A DNA stretch of 64,000 nt, taken from JANQRZ01 sp965214485 (GTDB lineage: Bacteria; Bacteroidota; Rhodothermia; Rhodothermales; JANQRZ01). The notes under the pieces were generated by a model. It saw only the letters and a program-made list of their open reading frames with translations. It did no database searches and was not told the origin of the DNA. Below are positions 43,933 through 52,630 of the stretch, piece after piece. The position numbers and the translations under genes are program-made. The DNA lies in contig CBDCBW010000017.1 of NCBI GenBank assembly GCA_965214485.1, positions 1-64,000 on the forward strand, read 5' to 3'. Each line of letters opens with the position of its first letter. Within the stretch, counting starts at the first letter, position 1.

Positions 43933-44745
43933 GTGTCTACGGTCTCCCTCACCAACACGCCTCAGACGGAGGCCGACGCTGCCCGCCAGCAGGCGCTTCA
44001 GGCGCGCGGCCAAGTCCCGGTCCACATCGCCGCGATCATGGACGGCAATGGGCGCTGGGCGAAGAGCCGGGGGCAGAGCCGCGTCGCTGGGCACCGCGAG
44101 GGCGTCGAGTCCGTCCGGGACGTCACCGAGGCGTGCGCCCAGCTCGGGGTCGAGCACCTGACGCTCTACACGTTCTCGACCGAGAACTGGCAGCGCCCGC
44201 CGAAGGAGGTGACCGCGCTGATGGAGCTCCTCGTCCGCACGATCCGCCGCGAGGTCAGCCGGCTGCAGGAGAACAACATCCGCGTCCGCACCCTCGGCGA
44301 GCTCGACCGGCTGCCGCGCCGCGCCGCGGAGGAGATGCGCGAGGCCGAGGCCATCACGGCGGCCAACACGCGGATGACGCTGAGCCTTGCGCTCTCGTAC
44401 AGCGGGCGCTGGGAGATCACCCGCGCCGCCCGGCGCATCGCCGAAGCCGTGCAGGCCGGCCGGCTCGACCCGCGCGACGTGAGCGAGGACCTCGTCGCGG
44501 CCCACCTCGACACGGCAGGCCTCCCGGACCCGGACCTCCTCATCCGCACCGGCGGCGACGTCCGCATCTCGAACTTCCTCTTGTGGCAGCTCGCCTACAC
44601 CGAGCTCTACATCACCCAGGCCTTCTGGCCCGACTTCCGCCGCGAGGCCCTCTACGCCGCAGTGGAGGACTTCCAGAACCGCGACCGGCGCTTCGGCCGG
44701 GTGCAGTCCGAGGAGGCCAACGGGGCCCTCGCCGCGGAGCAATAA
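43933..44745 (+). CDS. uppS: Isoprenyl transferase (undecaprenyl diphosphate synthase)
   Basis: 270 residues from the GTG at 43933; upstream in-frame starts would add sequence from the terminator region. Motif I IMDGNGRWAKSRG (Asp near residue 37) binds the diphosphate. FSTENWQRPPKEV, SLALSYSGRWEI and the closing DLLIRTGGDVRISNFLLWQLAYTE are diagnostic of cis-prenyl transferases. The enzyme makes the C55 lipid carrier for peptidoglycan and other polymers. It is directly upstream of bamA, as in many Bacteroidota. Confidence 0.95.
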   Translation: MSTVSLTNTPQTEADAARQQALQARGQVPVHIAAIMDGNGRWAKSRGQSRVAGHREGVESVRDVTEACAQLGVEHLTLYTFSTENWQRPPKEVTALMELLVRTIRREVSRLQENNIRVRTLGELDRLPRRAAEEMREAEAITAANTRMTLSLALSYSGRWEITRAARRIAEAVQAGRLDPRDVSEDLVAAHLDTAGLPDPDLLIRTGGDVRISNFLLWQLAYTELYITQAFWPDFRREALYAAVEDFQNRDRRFGRVQSEEANGALAAEQ

Positions 44746-44811
44746 CCCCGCCCGCCCTGCCGTTCGTGGCCTGACTCTGGACCCGACTGCCCGGCCACCG
44801 CCCCTCTCCTT

Positions 44812-44847
44812 ATGCGCTCGTTTCTCTTCATGCGCTCGTCCCTGCTT
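44812..44847. repeat. 18-bp duplicated start of bamA
   Basis: ATGCGCTCGTTTCTCTTC is followed by ATGCGCTCGTCCCTGCTT: an in-frame imperfect duplication that gives two successive possible starts (44812 and 44830). Confidence 0.7.
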
Positions 44848-47334
44848 GTTCTCGGCTGCGTGCTCGGCCTTGCTGTGCCCGCCGGGGCGCAAGGCGTGGC
44901 TCCCCTCGCGCAGGCCGGCGGCGCGGCCGCCCCGGCGTCCTACGAGATTCTCGGCATTTCCGTCGAGGGGGTGAGCGACGAGCAGGCGCGGGAGTTCGTG
45001 CTCTCCTCGGTCGGGCTGCGCGTCGGGCAGAGCGTCGTGATCCTCGGCGACCAGGCGATCTCCGACGCGGTCCGCCGGCTCTACGAGCTGGGCAACTTCA
45101 CCGACGTAGACGTGATGGCCGAGCGCTACGTCGGCGGCGGGGTGTTCCTGCTCGTCCGGGTCGAGGAGGTGCCGCGCCTGAGCGAGGTCACCTTCGAGGG
45201 CGTCAAGGGCGGCGACCGCGACGACCTGAAGAAGCAGATTCCGCTTCTGCGCGGGCGCGCGCTCCGGCCCGCCGACCTCGAGCGGAGCGAGCAGATCATC
45301 CGCGACTACTTCGCCGAGAAGGGCTTCCGCCTCGTCACGGTCGAGACCCGGGAGCAGCCCGCCGCCGACGGCAGCGTAGCCGTCACCTTCGACGTCAGCC
45401 GGGGCCGGAAGGTCGAGATCGGCGAGATCGACTTCGAGGGCAACCGGGCGTTCAGCGACAAAAAGCTCCGCAAGCAGCTCGGCAACAACCCCGAGGACCG
45501 CTGGTGGCGCTTCTGGGGGGCCTCGACGTTCGACGAGGCCGGGTTCGAGGAGGACAAGCAGAGCCTCCTCGCCTACTACAACGACCGCGGCTACTACAGC
45601 GCCCGCATCGTCGAAGACTCGGTCTGGCTCGACACCTCGGGCGACGAGTCGGAGATCGTGATCGACATCCGCGTGGAGGAGGGGCCGAAGTACCACCTCC
45701 GCCGCCTCGCCTTCGACGGCAACGTGGAGTACACCGACGAGCAGCTCGCGCTCGCGCTCACGCTCCAGCCCGGCGAGGTCTACAACCGCTCGCTGCTCGA
45801 GCGCGCGCTCTACTACGACCCCCAGCACACCGACATCACCTCGCTCTACTCCGACCGGGGCTACCTCCGCTTCAACGTCCAGCCGCAGATCACCGAGGTC
45901 GAGGGCGACTCGCTCGACGTTACGTTCGTGATCGACGAGGGCGACGTCTACGAGTTCGGCGAGATCACCGTCCGGGGCAACACGCGGACAAAGGAGCACG
46001 TCATCCGCCGCCAGCTCCGCACGGTCCCCGGCCAGACCTACAGCCGCCAGGCCATCGAGCGCTCGATCCGCGAGCTGATCCAGCTCGGCTACTTCGACCA
46101 GCAGAAGCTCGCCGAGGGGCCGCGCGTCTCGATCGACGAGGAGGCGAAGGAGGTGGACCTGACCTACAACCTCGTCGAGACCGGCGGGGACCAGCTCGAG
46201 CTCTCCGGCGGGTGGGGCGGCAGCGGCTTCGGCCTCATCCTCCAGGCCCGCGTGGCGTTCAACAACTTCTCGATCCAGAACCTCTTCAGCGGCGAGGCGT
46301 GGCGGCCCGTCCCCTCGGGCGACGGGCAGCAGCTCGCGCTCTCGGTCCAGACCTCGGGCCTCCGCTACCAGAGCTACTCGGCGACGTTCACCGAGCCGTG
46401 GTTCCGCGGGCGCAACACGCCCGTCGGCGGCTCGGTCTCCTACACCTACCGCGACTTCTCGAACTCGTCGCGGCTCATCGGGACCGAGGACGCGGCGACG
46501 AGTGCGCCGAAGTTCTCGACCTTCAACGCGGGGCTGTTCTACCGGCAGGGGCTGAAGTGGCCGGACGACTTCTTCCAGACCGGCACCAACCTCGGCTACC
46601 GGCTCTACGACCTCTCGGGCGAGTCGCTCAGCCGGAGCTACGGCCTGCCCGAGGGCACGAGCCAGGAGCTCACGCTCCGCCAGAGCCTGACGCGCAACTC
46701 GTTCGACGCCCCGCAATTCCCGACCGCCGGCTCGAGCCTGCTGCTCTCGGCGGAGGTCGCGCTCCCGGTGCCCGGCTTCATCCAGTACCACAAGGAGCGC
46801 TTCTCGACGCGGTGGGTCACGCCCATCGTGGGCCGCCTCGCGCTCGACTTCAACGCGGAGTACGGCTACATCGGATCGCTCACGGGCGGCAACGTCGAGT
46901 TCCAGCGGTTCCTCGTCGGCGGCTCGCCGCTCGAAGCCCAGAGCACCTTCCAGGGCTACGGCAAGGACATCATCTACATGCGCGGCTACCCGACGCTCGC
47001 CATCACCCCGCTCCAGGACGGGCGGCGCGTCGGCGGCCGGATTCTGAACAAGTACTCGCTCGAGGCGCGCATCGTGGCGATCCAGACGCCGCAGTTCACG
47101 GCTGCCCCGTACCTCTTCCTCGACGTCGCCAACACGTGGAACAGCTTCGACGACTACAACCCGACCAAGCTCTTCCGCTCCGCCGGCTTCGGGGCCAAGC
47201 TGTTCCTGCCGTTCCTCGGGCTGATCGACCTCAACTACGGCTACCAGATCGACTCGTTCACGGACATCCGCAACAACACCCCGCTCGAGATCGCGCCGAA
47301 GTGGCGCTTCCAGTTCTCGCTCGGCGGGCAGTAG
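44812..47334 (+). CDS. bamA: Outer-membrane protein assembly factor BamA
   Basis: 840 residues; signal peptide ending PAGAQG. Five POTRA domains cover about 45-425 (YEILGISVEGVSDEQAREFV, LSEVTFEGVKGGDRDDLKK, VEIGEIDFEGNRAFSDKKL, YHLRRLAFDGNVEYTDEQL, YEFGEITVRGNTRTKEHVI). A 16-strand barrel follows, with the conserved loop-6 RGY at 724-726 (IYMRGYPT). It inserts beta-barrel proteins in the outer membrane. The start could be 44812 or, by a duplicated start, 44830; the latter leaves a more standard signal peptide. It is followed by two periplasmic chaperone genes. Confidence 0.95.
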   Translation: MRSFLFMRSSLLVLGCVLGLAVPAGAQGVAPLAQAGGAAAPASYEILGISVEGVSDEQAREFVLSSVGLRVGQSVVILGDQAISDAVRRLYELGNFTDVDVMAERYVGGGVFLLVRVEEVPRLSEVTFEGVKGGDRDDLKKQIPLLRGRALRPADLERSEQIIRDYFAEKGFRLVTVETREQPAADGSVAVTFDVSRGRKVEIGEIDFEGNRAFSDKKLRKQLGNNPEDRWWRFWGASTFDEAGFEEDKQSLLAYYNDRGYYSARIVEDSVWLDTSGDESEIVIDIRVEEGPKYHLRRLAFDGNVEYTDEQLALALTLQPGEVYNRSLLERALYYDPQHTDITSLYSDRGYLRFNVQPQITEVEGDSLDVTFVIDEGDVYEFGEITVRGNTRTKEHVIRRQLRTVPGQTYSRQAIERSIRELIQLGYFDQQKLAEGPRVSIDEEAKEVDLTYNLVETGGDQLELSGGWGGSGFGLILQARVAFNNFSIQNLFSGEAWRPVPSGDGQQLALSVQTSGLRYQSYSATFTEPWFRGRNTPVGGSVSYTYRDFSNSSRLIGTEDAATSAPKFSTFNAGLFYRQGLKWPDDFFQTGTNLGYRLYDLSGESLSRSYGLPEGTSQELTLRQSLTRNSFDAPQFPTAGSSLLLSAEVALPVPGFIQYHKERFSTRWVTPIVGRLALDFNAEYGYIGSLTGGNVEFQRFLVGGSPLEAQSTFQGYGKDIIYMRGYPTLAITPLQDGRRVGGRILNKYSLEARIVAIQTPQFTAAPYLFLDVANTWNSFDDYNPTKLFRSAGFGAKLFLPFLGLIDLNYGYQIDSFTDIRNNTPLEIAPKWRFQFSLGGQ

Positions 47335-47348
47335 CCCCGCTCTTGCCA

Positions 47349-47882
47349 ATGCGCACGCTTCTCCTCCTGCTCCTCGCTTGGGCCGCCCTCCCGGCGTCGG
47401 CCCAGCAGCGCATCGCCTACGTCGACTCGGAGTTCGTGCTCGACCAGGTCACCGAGTACCGCACGGCCCAGGCCAACCTCGACAACCTCGCCCAGCAGTG
47501 GCAGACCGAGCTCGACGGGCTCCAGCGCGAGCTCGACGAGCTCGTGCGCGACTACGAAGCGCGCGAGCTGCTCTTCACCGACGAGGAGCGCGAGCGCAAG
47601 CGCCAGGAGATCGCCGCGAAGGAGCAGGAGGTCGAGTCCCGGCGCATCCAGCGCTTCGGCCCCGAGGGCGAGCTCTTCCGCGAGCAGCAGCGCCAGATGC
47701 GGCCCATCCAGGAGCGCGTCCTCGAAGCCATCGACGAGGTGGCCAAGGAGGAGGACTACGACTACGTCTTCGACAAGAGCGGCGACTTCCTCTTTCTCTA
47801 CGCCCGGCCCCAACTCGACATCTCCGACCTCGTCCTCGACGAGCTTGGCATCGAAACTGCACAGTCCCGAGCCGGGCGCTGA
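47349..47882 (+). CDS. OmpH/Skp-family periplasmic chaperone (first copy)
   Basis: 177 residues; signal peptide MRTLLLLLLAWAALPASAQ, then QRIAYVDSEFVLDQVTEY, the typical Skp/OmpH N-terminal strand. A long coiled coil about 45-125 (LDELVRDYEARELLFTDEER, KRQEIAAKEQEVESRRI) and the conserved C-terminal strand (EEDYDYVFDKSGDFLFL) follow. The trimer should hold unfolded outer-membrane proteins for BamA. It starts 14 bp after bamA. Bacteroidota often have two copies at this position. Confidence 0.9.
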   Translation: MRTLLLLLLAWAALPASAQQRIAYVDSEFVLDQVTEYRTAQANLDNLAQQWQTELDGLQRELDELVRDYEARELLFTDEERERKRQEIAAKEQEVESRRIQRFGPEGELFREQQRQMRPIQERVLEAIDEVAKEEDYDYVFDKSGDFLFLYARPQLDISDLVLDELGIETAQSRAGR

Positions 47883-47946
47883 GTGCCGCGCCGGACGCTG
47901 CTCGCCCGATTCCGACCACCATCGACTACGCCACCAGCGACACACC

Positions 47947-48519
47947 ATGACCTACGCCAAACGACTTTCCCTCCTCGCGGTGTGCGCCGCGTTCCTCGCG
48001 GTCGGCTTCGCGCCGGCCGAGGCCCAGACCGCCGCCCGCATCGGCTTCACCGACTACGAGCTGATCATCGTCCAGATGCCGCAGTACCGCGAGGTGCAGA
48101 CGCAGCTCCAGCAGCAGGCCCAGCAGGACCAGCAGGAGCTCGCCGCGATGGAGCAGACGCTCCAGGAGAAGTTCGCCGACTACCAGAGCCAGAGCGGGGT
48201 CCTCTCCGCCGAGGCGCGGCAGACGCGCGAGGAGGAGATCACCCAGCTCCAGACCACCCTCCAGCAGGAGCAGCAGACCCGCCTCCAGGCCCTCGACCGC
48301 CGCCAGAACGAGCTCCTCCAGCCGCTCTTCAACGAGCTCCAGGGGGCCATCGACGAGGTCGCGCAGGCGCGCAACCTGTCGATCGTCCTCTCGGCGCGCA
48401 TCTCCGGCGAGCCGAACATCCTCTTCGCCGACGAGCAGCACACGGTCGACATCACGACCGAGGTGATGAGCCGGCTCGGCATCAGCATCACGCAGACCGA
48501 CGGCACGTCCGGCGGCTGA
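47947..48519 (+). CDS. OmpH/Skp-family periplasmic chaperone (second copy)
   Basis: 190 residues with a signal peptide ending APAEAQ. Its N-terminal strand is ARIGFTDYELIIVQMPQYR and a Gln-rich coiled coil spans about 55-135 (QLQQQAQQDQQELAAMEQTL). It ends in the Skp C-terminal strand (NLSIVLSARISGEPNILFAD). Divergence from copy one, especially its high Gln content, suggests different clients. The unit ends before a perfect hairpin that may be the operon terminator. Confidence 0.88.
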   Translation: MTYAKRLSLLAVCAAFLAVGFAPAEAQTAARIGFTDYELIIVQMPQYREVQTQLQQQAQQDQQELAAMEQTLQEKFADYQSQSGVLSAEARQTREEEITQLQTTLQQEQQTRLQALDRRQNELLQPLFNELQGAIDEVAQARNLSIVLSARISGEPNILFADEQHTVDITTEVMSRLGISITQTDGTSGG

Positions 48520-48539
48520 GCGCGTCCGCCTCCGTCTCG

Positions 48540-48572
48540 AAGGCCCTCGCCGTCCCGCGCGGCGAGGGCCTT
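48540..48572 (+). terminator. Hairpin after the bamA-ompH operon
   Basis: Perfect 13-bp stem AAGGCCCTCGCCG (48540-48552) and CGGCGAGGGCCTT (48560-48572) with a 7-nt loop. There is no long T run, so termination may be rho-assisted or bidirectional. Confidence 0.6.
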
Positions 48573-48692
48573 CGCTCGTATGCGTGAGACGTAGCGTGCC
48601 GGCTTCGCTGCGGGCTCCCCGGCGTTTTGCGCTTTGCGTTTCAGCAGCGCGTCGTTAATCTCCGGCCCTCCCGCAACCAGCCGCTGCCCGCC

Positions 48693-49532
48693 ATGAGCAC
48701 CCAACTCGCCTCCGTCACCACGCTCGAAGACCGCACCAAGCGCGTCACGACGCAGACGCTCCAGGAGATGCGCCGCGCCGGGACGAAGATCGCCATGCTG
48801 ACGGCCTACGACTACACCAGCGCCCGCATCCTCGACGGGGCGGGCGTGGACGTGCTGCTCGTCGGCGACTCGGCCTCGAACGTGATGGCGGGCAACGAGA
48901 CCACGCTGCCGATCACGCTCGAGCACATGATCTACCACGCGCAGTGCGTCGTCCCCGGCGTACAGCGGGCGCTCGTCGTCGTGGACCTGCCCTTCGGGAC
49001 GTACCAGGGCAACACGAAGCGGGCGCTCCACTCGGCGGTCCGGGTGATGAAGGAGACCGGCGCGCACGCCGTCAAGCTCGAAGGCGGGGCCGTCGCCCTC
49101 GGGGCGATCCAGCGGATCCTCTCGGCGGGGATTCCGGTGATGGGCCACCTCGGGCTGACGCCGCAGAGCATCTACAAGTTCGGCACCTACCGCGTCCGCG
49201 CGCGCGAGGACGACGAGGCCGACGCCGTCCGCCGCGACGCCGTGCTCCTCGAACAGGCCGGGTGCTTCGGGATCGTGCTCGAAAAAATCCCCGCCACGCT
49301 CGCCGCCGACGTCACCGAGTCCCTCTCGATCCCGACCGTCGGCATCGGCGCGGGGCCGGCGACGAGCGGCCAGGTCCTCGTCACCCACGACCTGCTCGGG
49401 CTCACCAAGGACTTCAACCCCCGCTTCGTCCGCCGCTACGCCGACCTCGCCGACACCATGCACGGTGCCATCGAAACCTACATCGAGGACGTGCGCGCGG
49501 GGGCGTTTCCGGACTTGGAGGAGAGCTACTGA
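48693..49532 (+). CDS. panB: 3-methyl-2-oxobutanoate hydroxymethyltransferase
   Basis: 279 residues, the first step of pantothenate synthesis from 2-oxoisovalerate and methylene-THF. Metal and substrate residues are in MLTAYDYTSARILDGAGVD, LLVGDSASNVMAGNETTLP (Asp near 48), VVVDLPFGTYQ and VKLEGGAV. MGHLGLTPQSIYKFGTYR and VGIGAGPATSGQVLVTHDLL complete the family pattern. Start at ATG 48693. surE follows about 104 bp later after a repeat-rich spacer. panC was not found in the window. Confidence 0.95.
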   Translation: MSTQLASVTTLEDRTKRVTTQTLQEMRRAGTKIAMLTAYDYTSARILDGAGVDVLLVGDSASNVMAGNETTLPITLEHMIYHAQCVVPGVQRALVVVDLPFGTYQGNTKRALHSAVRVMKETGAHAVKLEGGAVALGAIQRILSAGIPVMGHLGLTPQSIYKFGTYRVRAREDDEADAVRRDAVLLEQAGCFGIVLEKIPATLAADVTESLSIPTVGIGAGPATSGQVLVTHDLLGLTKDFNPRFVRRYADLADTMHGAIETYIEDVRAGAFPDLEESY

Positions 49533-49636
49533 CGAGGTGCGAACGGCGACCGACGAGTGAGGGCTCGCCGTTCAGCGCTCGCCGTTCGGTGCTTGAATCG
49601 CTCGTCGCTCGTCGTTCAAAACTCGTCGCTCAACTG
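49533..49636. repeat. Repeat-rich spacer between panB and surE
   Basis: Built from variations of 'GCTCGCCGTTC' and 'CTCGTCGCTC'. It shares CGTCGYTCAAAACTCG with the spacer at 41933-41999 and contains both direct and inverted units. It also ends just before a start codon. Confidence 0.6.
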
Positions 49637-50449
49637 ATGCCTCGCCCCAACGTCCCACTCGACGCCGACCCTGCCCGCCCGCTCATCCTCCTCGCCAACG
49701 ACGACGGCATCGACGCCAACGGCATCGCGGCGCTCGCCGCGGCGCTCGACGGGTTGGGCACGCTCGCGGTCGTCGCGCCGACCACGGAGCAGAGCGCCGT
49801 CGGGCACGCCATCACGGTGCGCGATCCCGTCCGGGCGCACCCGTGGCCGTTCGCGCTCGCCGAGCGCGAGGTGTGGGCGCGGGCCGTCACCGGAACCCCG
49901 GCGGACTGCGTCAAGCTCGCCTGCCAGCGGCTCCTCCCGCGCTTCCCGGACCTCGTCGTGAGCGGCATCAACCAGGGCCCGAACACCGCCGTCAACGTGA
50001 TCTACTCCGGCACGGTCAGCGCGGCCACCGAGGCGACGATCCTCGGCATCCCGGCCGTCGCCGTCTCGCTCTGCTCGTGGGACCCCGAGGCGGACTTCGA
50101 GGCGGCGGGGCGCTACGCCCGCCGCCTCGCCGAGCGCGTCCTCGCCGACGGCCTCACGCCGGGCGTCCTCCTCAACGTCAACGTCCCGGCGGGCCCGCCC
50201 GAGGAGGTGCGGGGCATCGAGGTCACGCGGCAGGCGCGGGCGCGGTGGGAGGAAGAGTTCCACGAGCGCCGCGACCCGTTCGACCGGCCCTACTACTGGC
50301 TCGGCGGCGAGTTCATCAACCTCGACGAGGGGCGCGACACCGACCTCGCCGCGGTCGAGGCCGGGTACGTCTCGGTCACGCCGCTGCACTACGACCTCAC
50401 GGCCTACGACGAGATCGAGGCGCTCGCGGCGTGGGCAACGAAAAGGTAA
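49637..50449 (+). CDS. surE: 5'/3'-nucleotidase SurE
   Basis: 270 residues from MPRPNVPLDADPARPLIL. The metal-binding NDDGIDANG lies at about 20-28, SAVGHAITV near 52-60 and SGINQGPNTAVNVIYSGTV near 109-127, all diagnostic of SurE. It is a survival-related nucleoside-monophosphate phosphatase. The N-terminus is a few residues longer than usual. The arrangement with panB is not a known functional link. Confidence 0.94.
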   Translation: MPRPNVPLDADPARPLILLANDDGIDANGIAALAAALDGLGTLAVVAPTTEQSAVGHAITVRDPVRAHPWPFALAEREVWARAVTGTPADCVKLACQRLLPRFPDLVVSGINQGPNTAVNVIYSGTVSAATEATILGIPAVAVSLCSWDPEADFEAAGRYARRLAERVLADGLTPGVLLNVNVPAGPPEEVRGIEVTRQARARWEEEFHERRDPFDRPYYWLGGEFINLDEGRDTDLAAVEAGYVSVTPLHYDLTAYDEIEALAAWATKR

Positions 50450-50523
50450 CGGGAAGAGCCGGAACCGAGAGCGCAACGGTCTATAGGAAAGCCCTCACTT
50501 CTCTCGTCAACTCTCCCTTCACC

Positions 50524-51621
50524 ATGTCCCTCTCCATGCCCTTCCGCCTCGCCGCGCTGCTCGTCGCCCTCGGGCTGCTCGCGCCGGCGGCCCTCGCACA
50601 GCCTGACCTGACCATCCTCTCGGTCTCCTCCGAGGACCCCAGCGGCGACCCCGGCGACCGCGTCTCGATCGAGTACAGCATCGCCAACCTCGGCAACGAG
50701 GACGCCGACAACTTCGAGATCGGCTATTTCTTCTCCACCGACCAGACCTTCAGCAGCGACGACGTCTTCGCCGAAGCGGAGGACGGCGGCGACATCGACG
50801 CCTGCGACGGCGACGACCTCGGCAGGGGAGGGGACTGCGAAGGCGACGACGAGGACGAGCAGATCACCGTCCCCAGCGGCCTCGACCCGGGCAACTACTT
50901 CATCCTCGTCGTCGCGGACTACACCGACGTCCTTTTCGAGAGCGACGAGACCAACAACACCGGCTCGGTCGCGTTTCGCGTCACCGGCGAAGGCGGCACC
51001 GGCTCGGTCGACGGCGAGGTCGACTCGGACGACGACGTGGACGCCTCGGGCGGCACGATCGCGTATACCGTCACCCTGACGAACAACACGAGTGCCTCCC
51101 AGCGGATCACCGCCGAAGTCAACGTGACGCTCCCGAACGGGACCCCCTTCGGGCCGATTATGGGGCCTCGGACGGTCACGCTCCCGCCGGGGCAGTCCGT
51201 CACGCGCACCTTCACCGAAACCGTCCCGGCGACTGCACCGAACGGAACCTACCGGGTCCGGCTCACGGCGCGCGCCAACGGTAGCCTCGTGGTCTCGGAC
51301 AGCTTCCAGTTCACGAAAGGCGACGACGGAGACCTCGCGCCGGGCGGCGACGCGGCAGCACGCGCGGCCGCCGAGGGGGCCTACCCCAACCCGTTCCGCG
51401 AGCAGACGGCGATCCGCTACCGTCTCGAAGACGCCGCCGACGTGCGCCTCGTGGTCTACGACGTGCTCGGCCGCGAGGTCGCCGTCCTCGCCGACGGCCC
51501 GGTCGAGGCCGGCGCGCACGAGGCCGTCCTCGACGGGCGCGGGCTGAGCAGCGGGGTCTACGTCTGGCATCTCCGCGCCGGCAGCACGGTCGAGAGCGGT
51601 CAGCTCAACCTCGTCCGGTAG
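50524..51621 (+). CDS. Secreted CARDB-domain protein with type IX sorting domain
   Basis: 365 residues; signal peptide MSLSMPFRLAALLVALGLL...ALAQ. A CARDB Ig-like domain spans about 22-150 (VSIEYSIANLGNEDADNFEI, YFFSTDQTFSSDDVFAEAED, YTDVLFESDETNNTGSVAF). A second Ig-like domain lies at about 165-265 (TIAYTVTLTNNTSASQRITA). The C-terminal sorting domain has AYPNPFREQTAI, VYDVLGREVAVLADG and LSSGVYVWHL. It is probably surface-displayed or secreted; binding partner unknown. A terminator follows. Confidence 0.85.
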   Translation: MSLSMPFRLAALLVALGLLAPAALAQPDLTILSVSSEDPSGDPGDRVSIEYSIANLGNEDADNFEIGYFFSTDQTFSSDDVFAEAEDGGDIDACDGDDLGRGGDCEGDDEDEQITVPSGLDPGNYFILVVADYTDVLFESDETNNTGSVAFRVTGEGGTGSVDGEVDSDDDVDASGGTIAYTVTLTNNTSASQRITAEVNVTLPNGTPFGPIMGPRTVTLPPGQSVTRTFTETVPATAPNGTYRVRLTARANGSLVVSDSFQFTKGDDGDLAPGGDAAARAAAEGAYPNPFREQTAIRYRLEDAADVRLVVYDVLGREVAVLADGPVEAGAHEAVLDGRGLSSGVYVWHLRAGSTVESGQLNLVR

Positions 51622-51644
51622 CCTTGGTAGCGTCTCGCTTCGAC

Positions 51645-51680
51645 GCGCCCGCTCGGCCTTCGCGGTTGGGCGGGCGCTTT
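51645..51680 (+). terminator. Rho-independent terminator after the CARDB gene
   Basis: GCGCCCG (51645-51651) with CGGGCGC (51671-51677), extended by weaker CTCGGCC/GGTTGGG pairs, then TTT. It lies about 23 bp after the stop codon. Confidence 0.6.
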
Positions 51681-51775
51681 GCGTGAACCGGCGGCGGACC
51701 CTGCCGGACGGCGCTGCGTTCGAGGCGCGCCCCGCCGTCCCGATCCGCCTTCCCGATCCTCTCTCCCCGAGTCCG

Positions 51776-52630
51776 ATGCCGCGTTTTCCGCTCGTCGCCT
51801 TCGCTCTGTTCTCCCTCGCGCTTGCGGGGTGCCTCTCGAAGGCGTCCGTCGAAACCGTCGAGCCGGCGCAGCCCGTGACGGCCCCCGCGGCGTTCGACCA
51901 CGGCGCGCTCAGCGACTTCCTCGCCGGGATCGTGGACGAGCGCGGGTTCGTGCACTACGCCGCGCTCGCCGCCGATTCCAACGCGCTCGGTGCCTACCTC
52001 GCCCGCCTCGCCGCCACCGACCCGTCGAACCTCGGGGACGACGACCGGCTCGCGTTCTGGCTCAACGTCTACAACGCGTACACCCTCAAGCTCATCGCGG
52101 ACAACTACCCCGTCGGGAGCATCCGCGACGTGGTGCGCGGCGCGTTCATCCCGCTCGTCAACACGCCGTTCAAGACCCCGTTCGTCGTGGTCGGCGGGGA
52201 GACGCTGTCGCTCGACGAGGTCGAGCACGGCATCATCCGCGAGCGGTTCGACGAGCCGCGCGTCCACTTCGCGCTCGTCTGCGCCGCCCGAAGCTGCCCG
52301 CCGCTCCGCGCCGAAGCCTACACCGGCGACCGGCTCGGCGCGCAGCTCGACGACCAGGCCCGGCGCTTCCTTCACGACTCCGCCAAGAACCGCGTGCCTG
52401 CCAGCGAGGAGACCATCCGGCTCTCCAAAATCTTCGACTGGTTCGGCGGCGACTTCGGCGACGGCGATGCGGCGCTGCAAGCCTTCCTCGCGCCGTACTT
52501 CGAGGGCACCGTCCGCGAGACGCTGGAGGCGGGCGGCTACGAGGTAGACTTCCTCAAGTACGACTGGTCCCTCAACGACGCCGCCGACGATGACGCCGCC
52601 GACAATGACGCTGCCGACGATCCCTCATGA
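51776..52630 (+). CDS. DUF547 lipoprotein
   Basis: 284 residues from MPRFPLVAFALFSLALAGC (lipobox LALAGC, Cys19). The DUF547 core covers about 65-250: DRLAFWLNVYNAYTLKLIAD, GEVSLDEVEHGII-type motif (TLSLDEVEHGIIRERF) and VHFALVCAARSCPPLRAEAY. DUF547 resembles a cysteine protease/transglutaminase-like fold, but function is unknown. The last residues are a 15-bp repeat tail (DAADDDAADNDAADD). Its stop overlaps the ATG of bcp, so the two are coupled. Confidence 0.85.
   Translation: MPRFPLVAFALFSLALAGCLSKASVETVEPAQPVTAPAAFDHGALSDFLAGIVDERGFVHYAALAADSNALGAYLARLAATDPSNLGDDDRLAFWLNVYNAYTLKLIADNYPVGSIRDVVRGAFIPLVNTPFKTPFVVVGGETLSLDEVEHGIIRERFDEPRVHFALVCAARSCPPLRAEAYTGDRLGAQLDDQARRFLHDSAKNRVPASEETIRLSKIFDWFGGDFGDGDAALQAFLAPYFEGTVRETLEAGGYEVDFLKYDWSLNDAADDDAADNDAADDPS
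52577..52621. repeat. 15-bp x3 tandem repeat at the DUF547 3' end
   Basis: Three near-perfect copies of GACGCCGCCGACGAT encode DAADD-like units directly before the stop codon and the bcp start. Confidence 0.9.
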
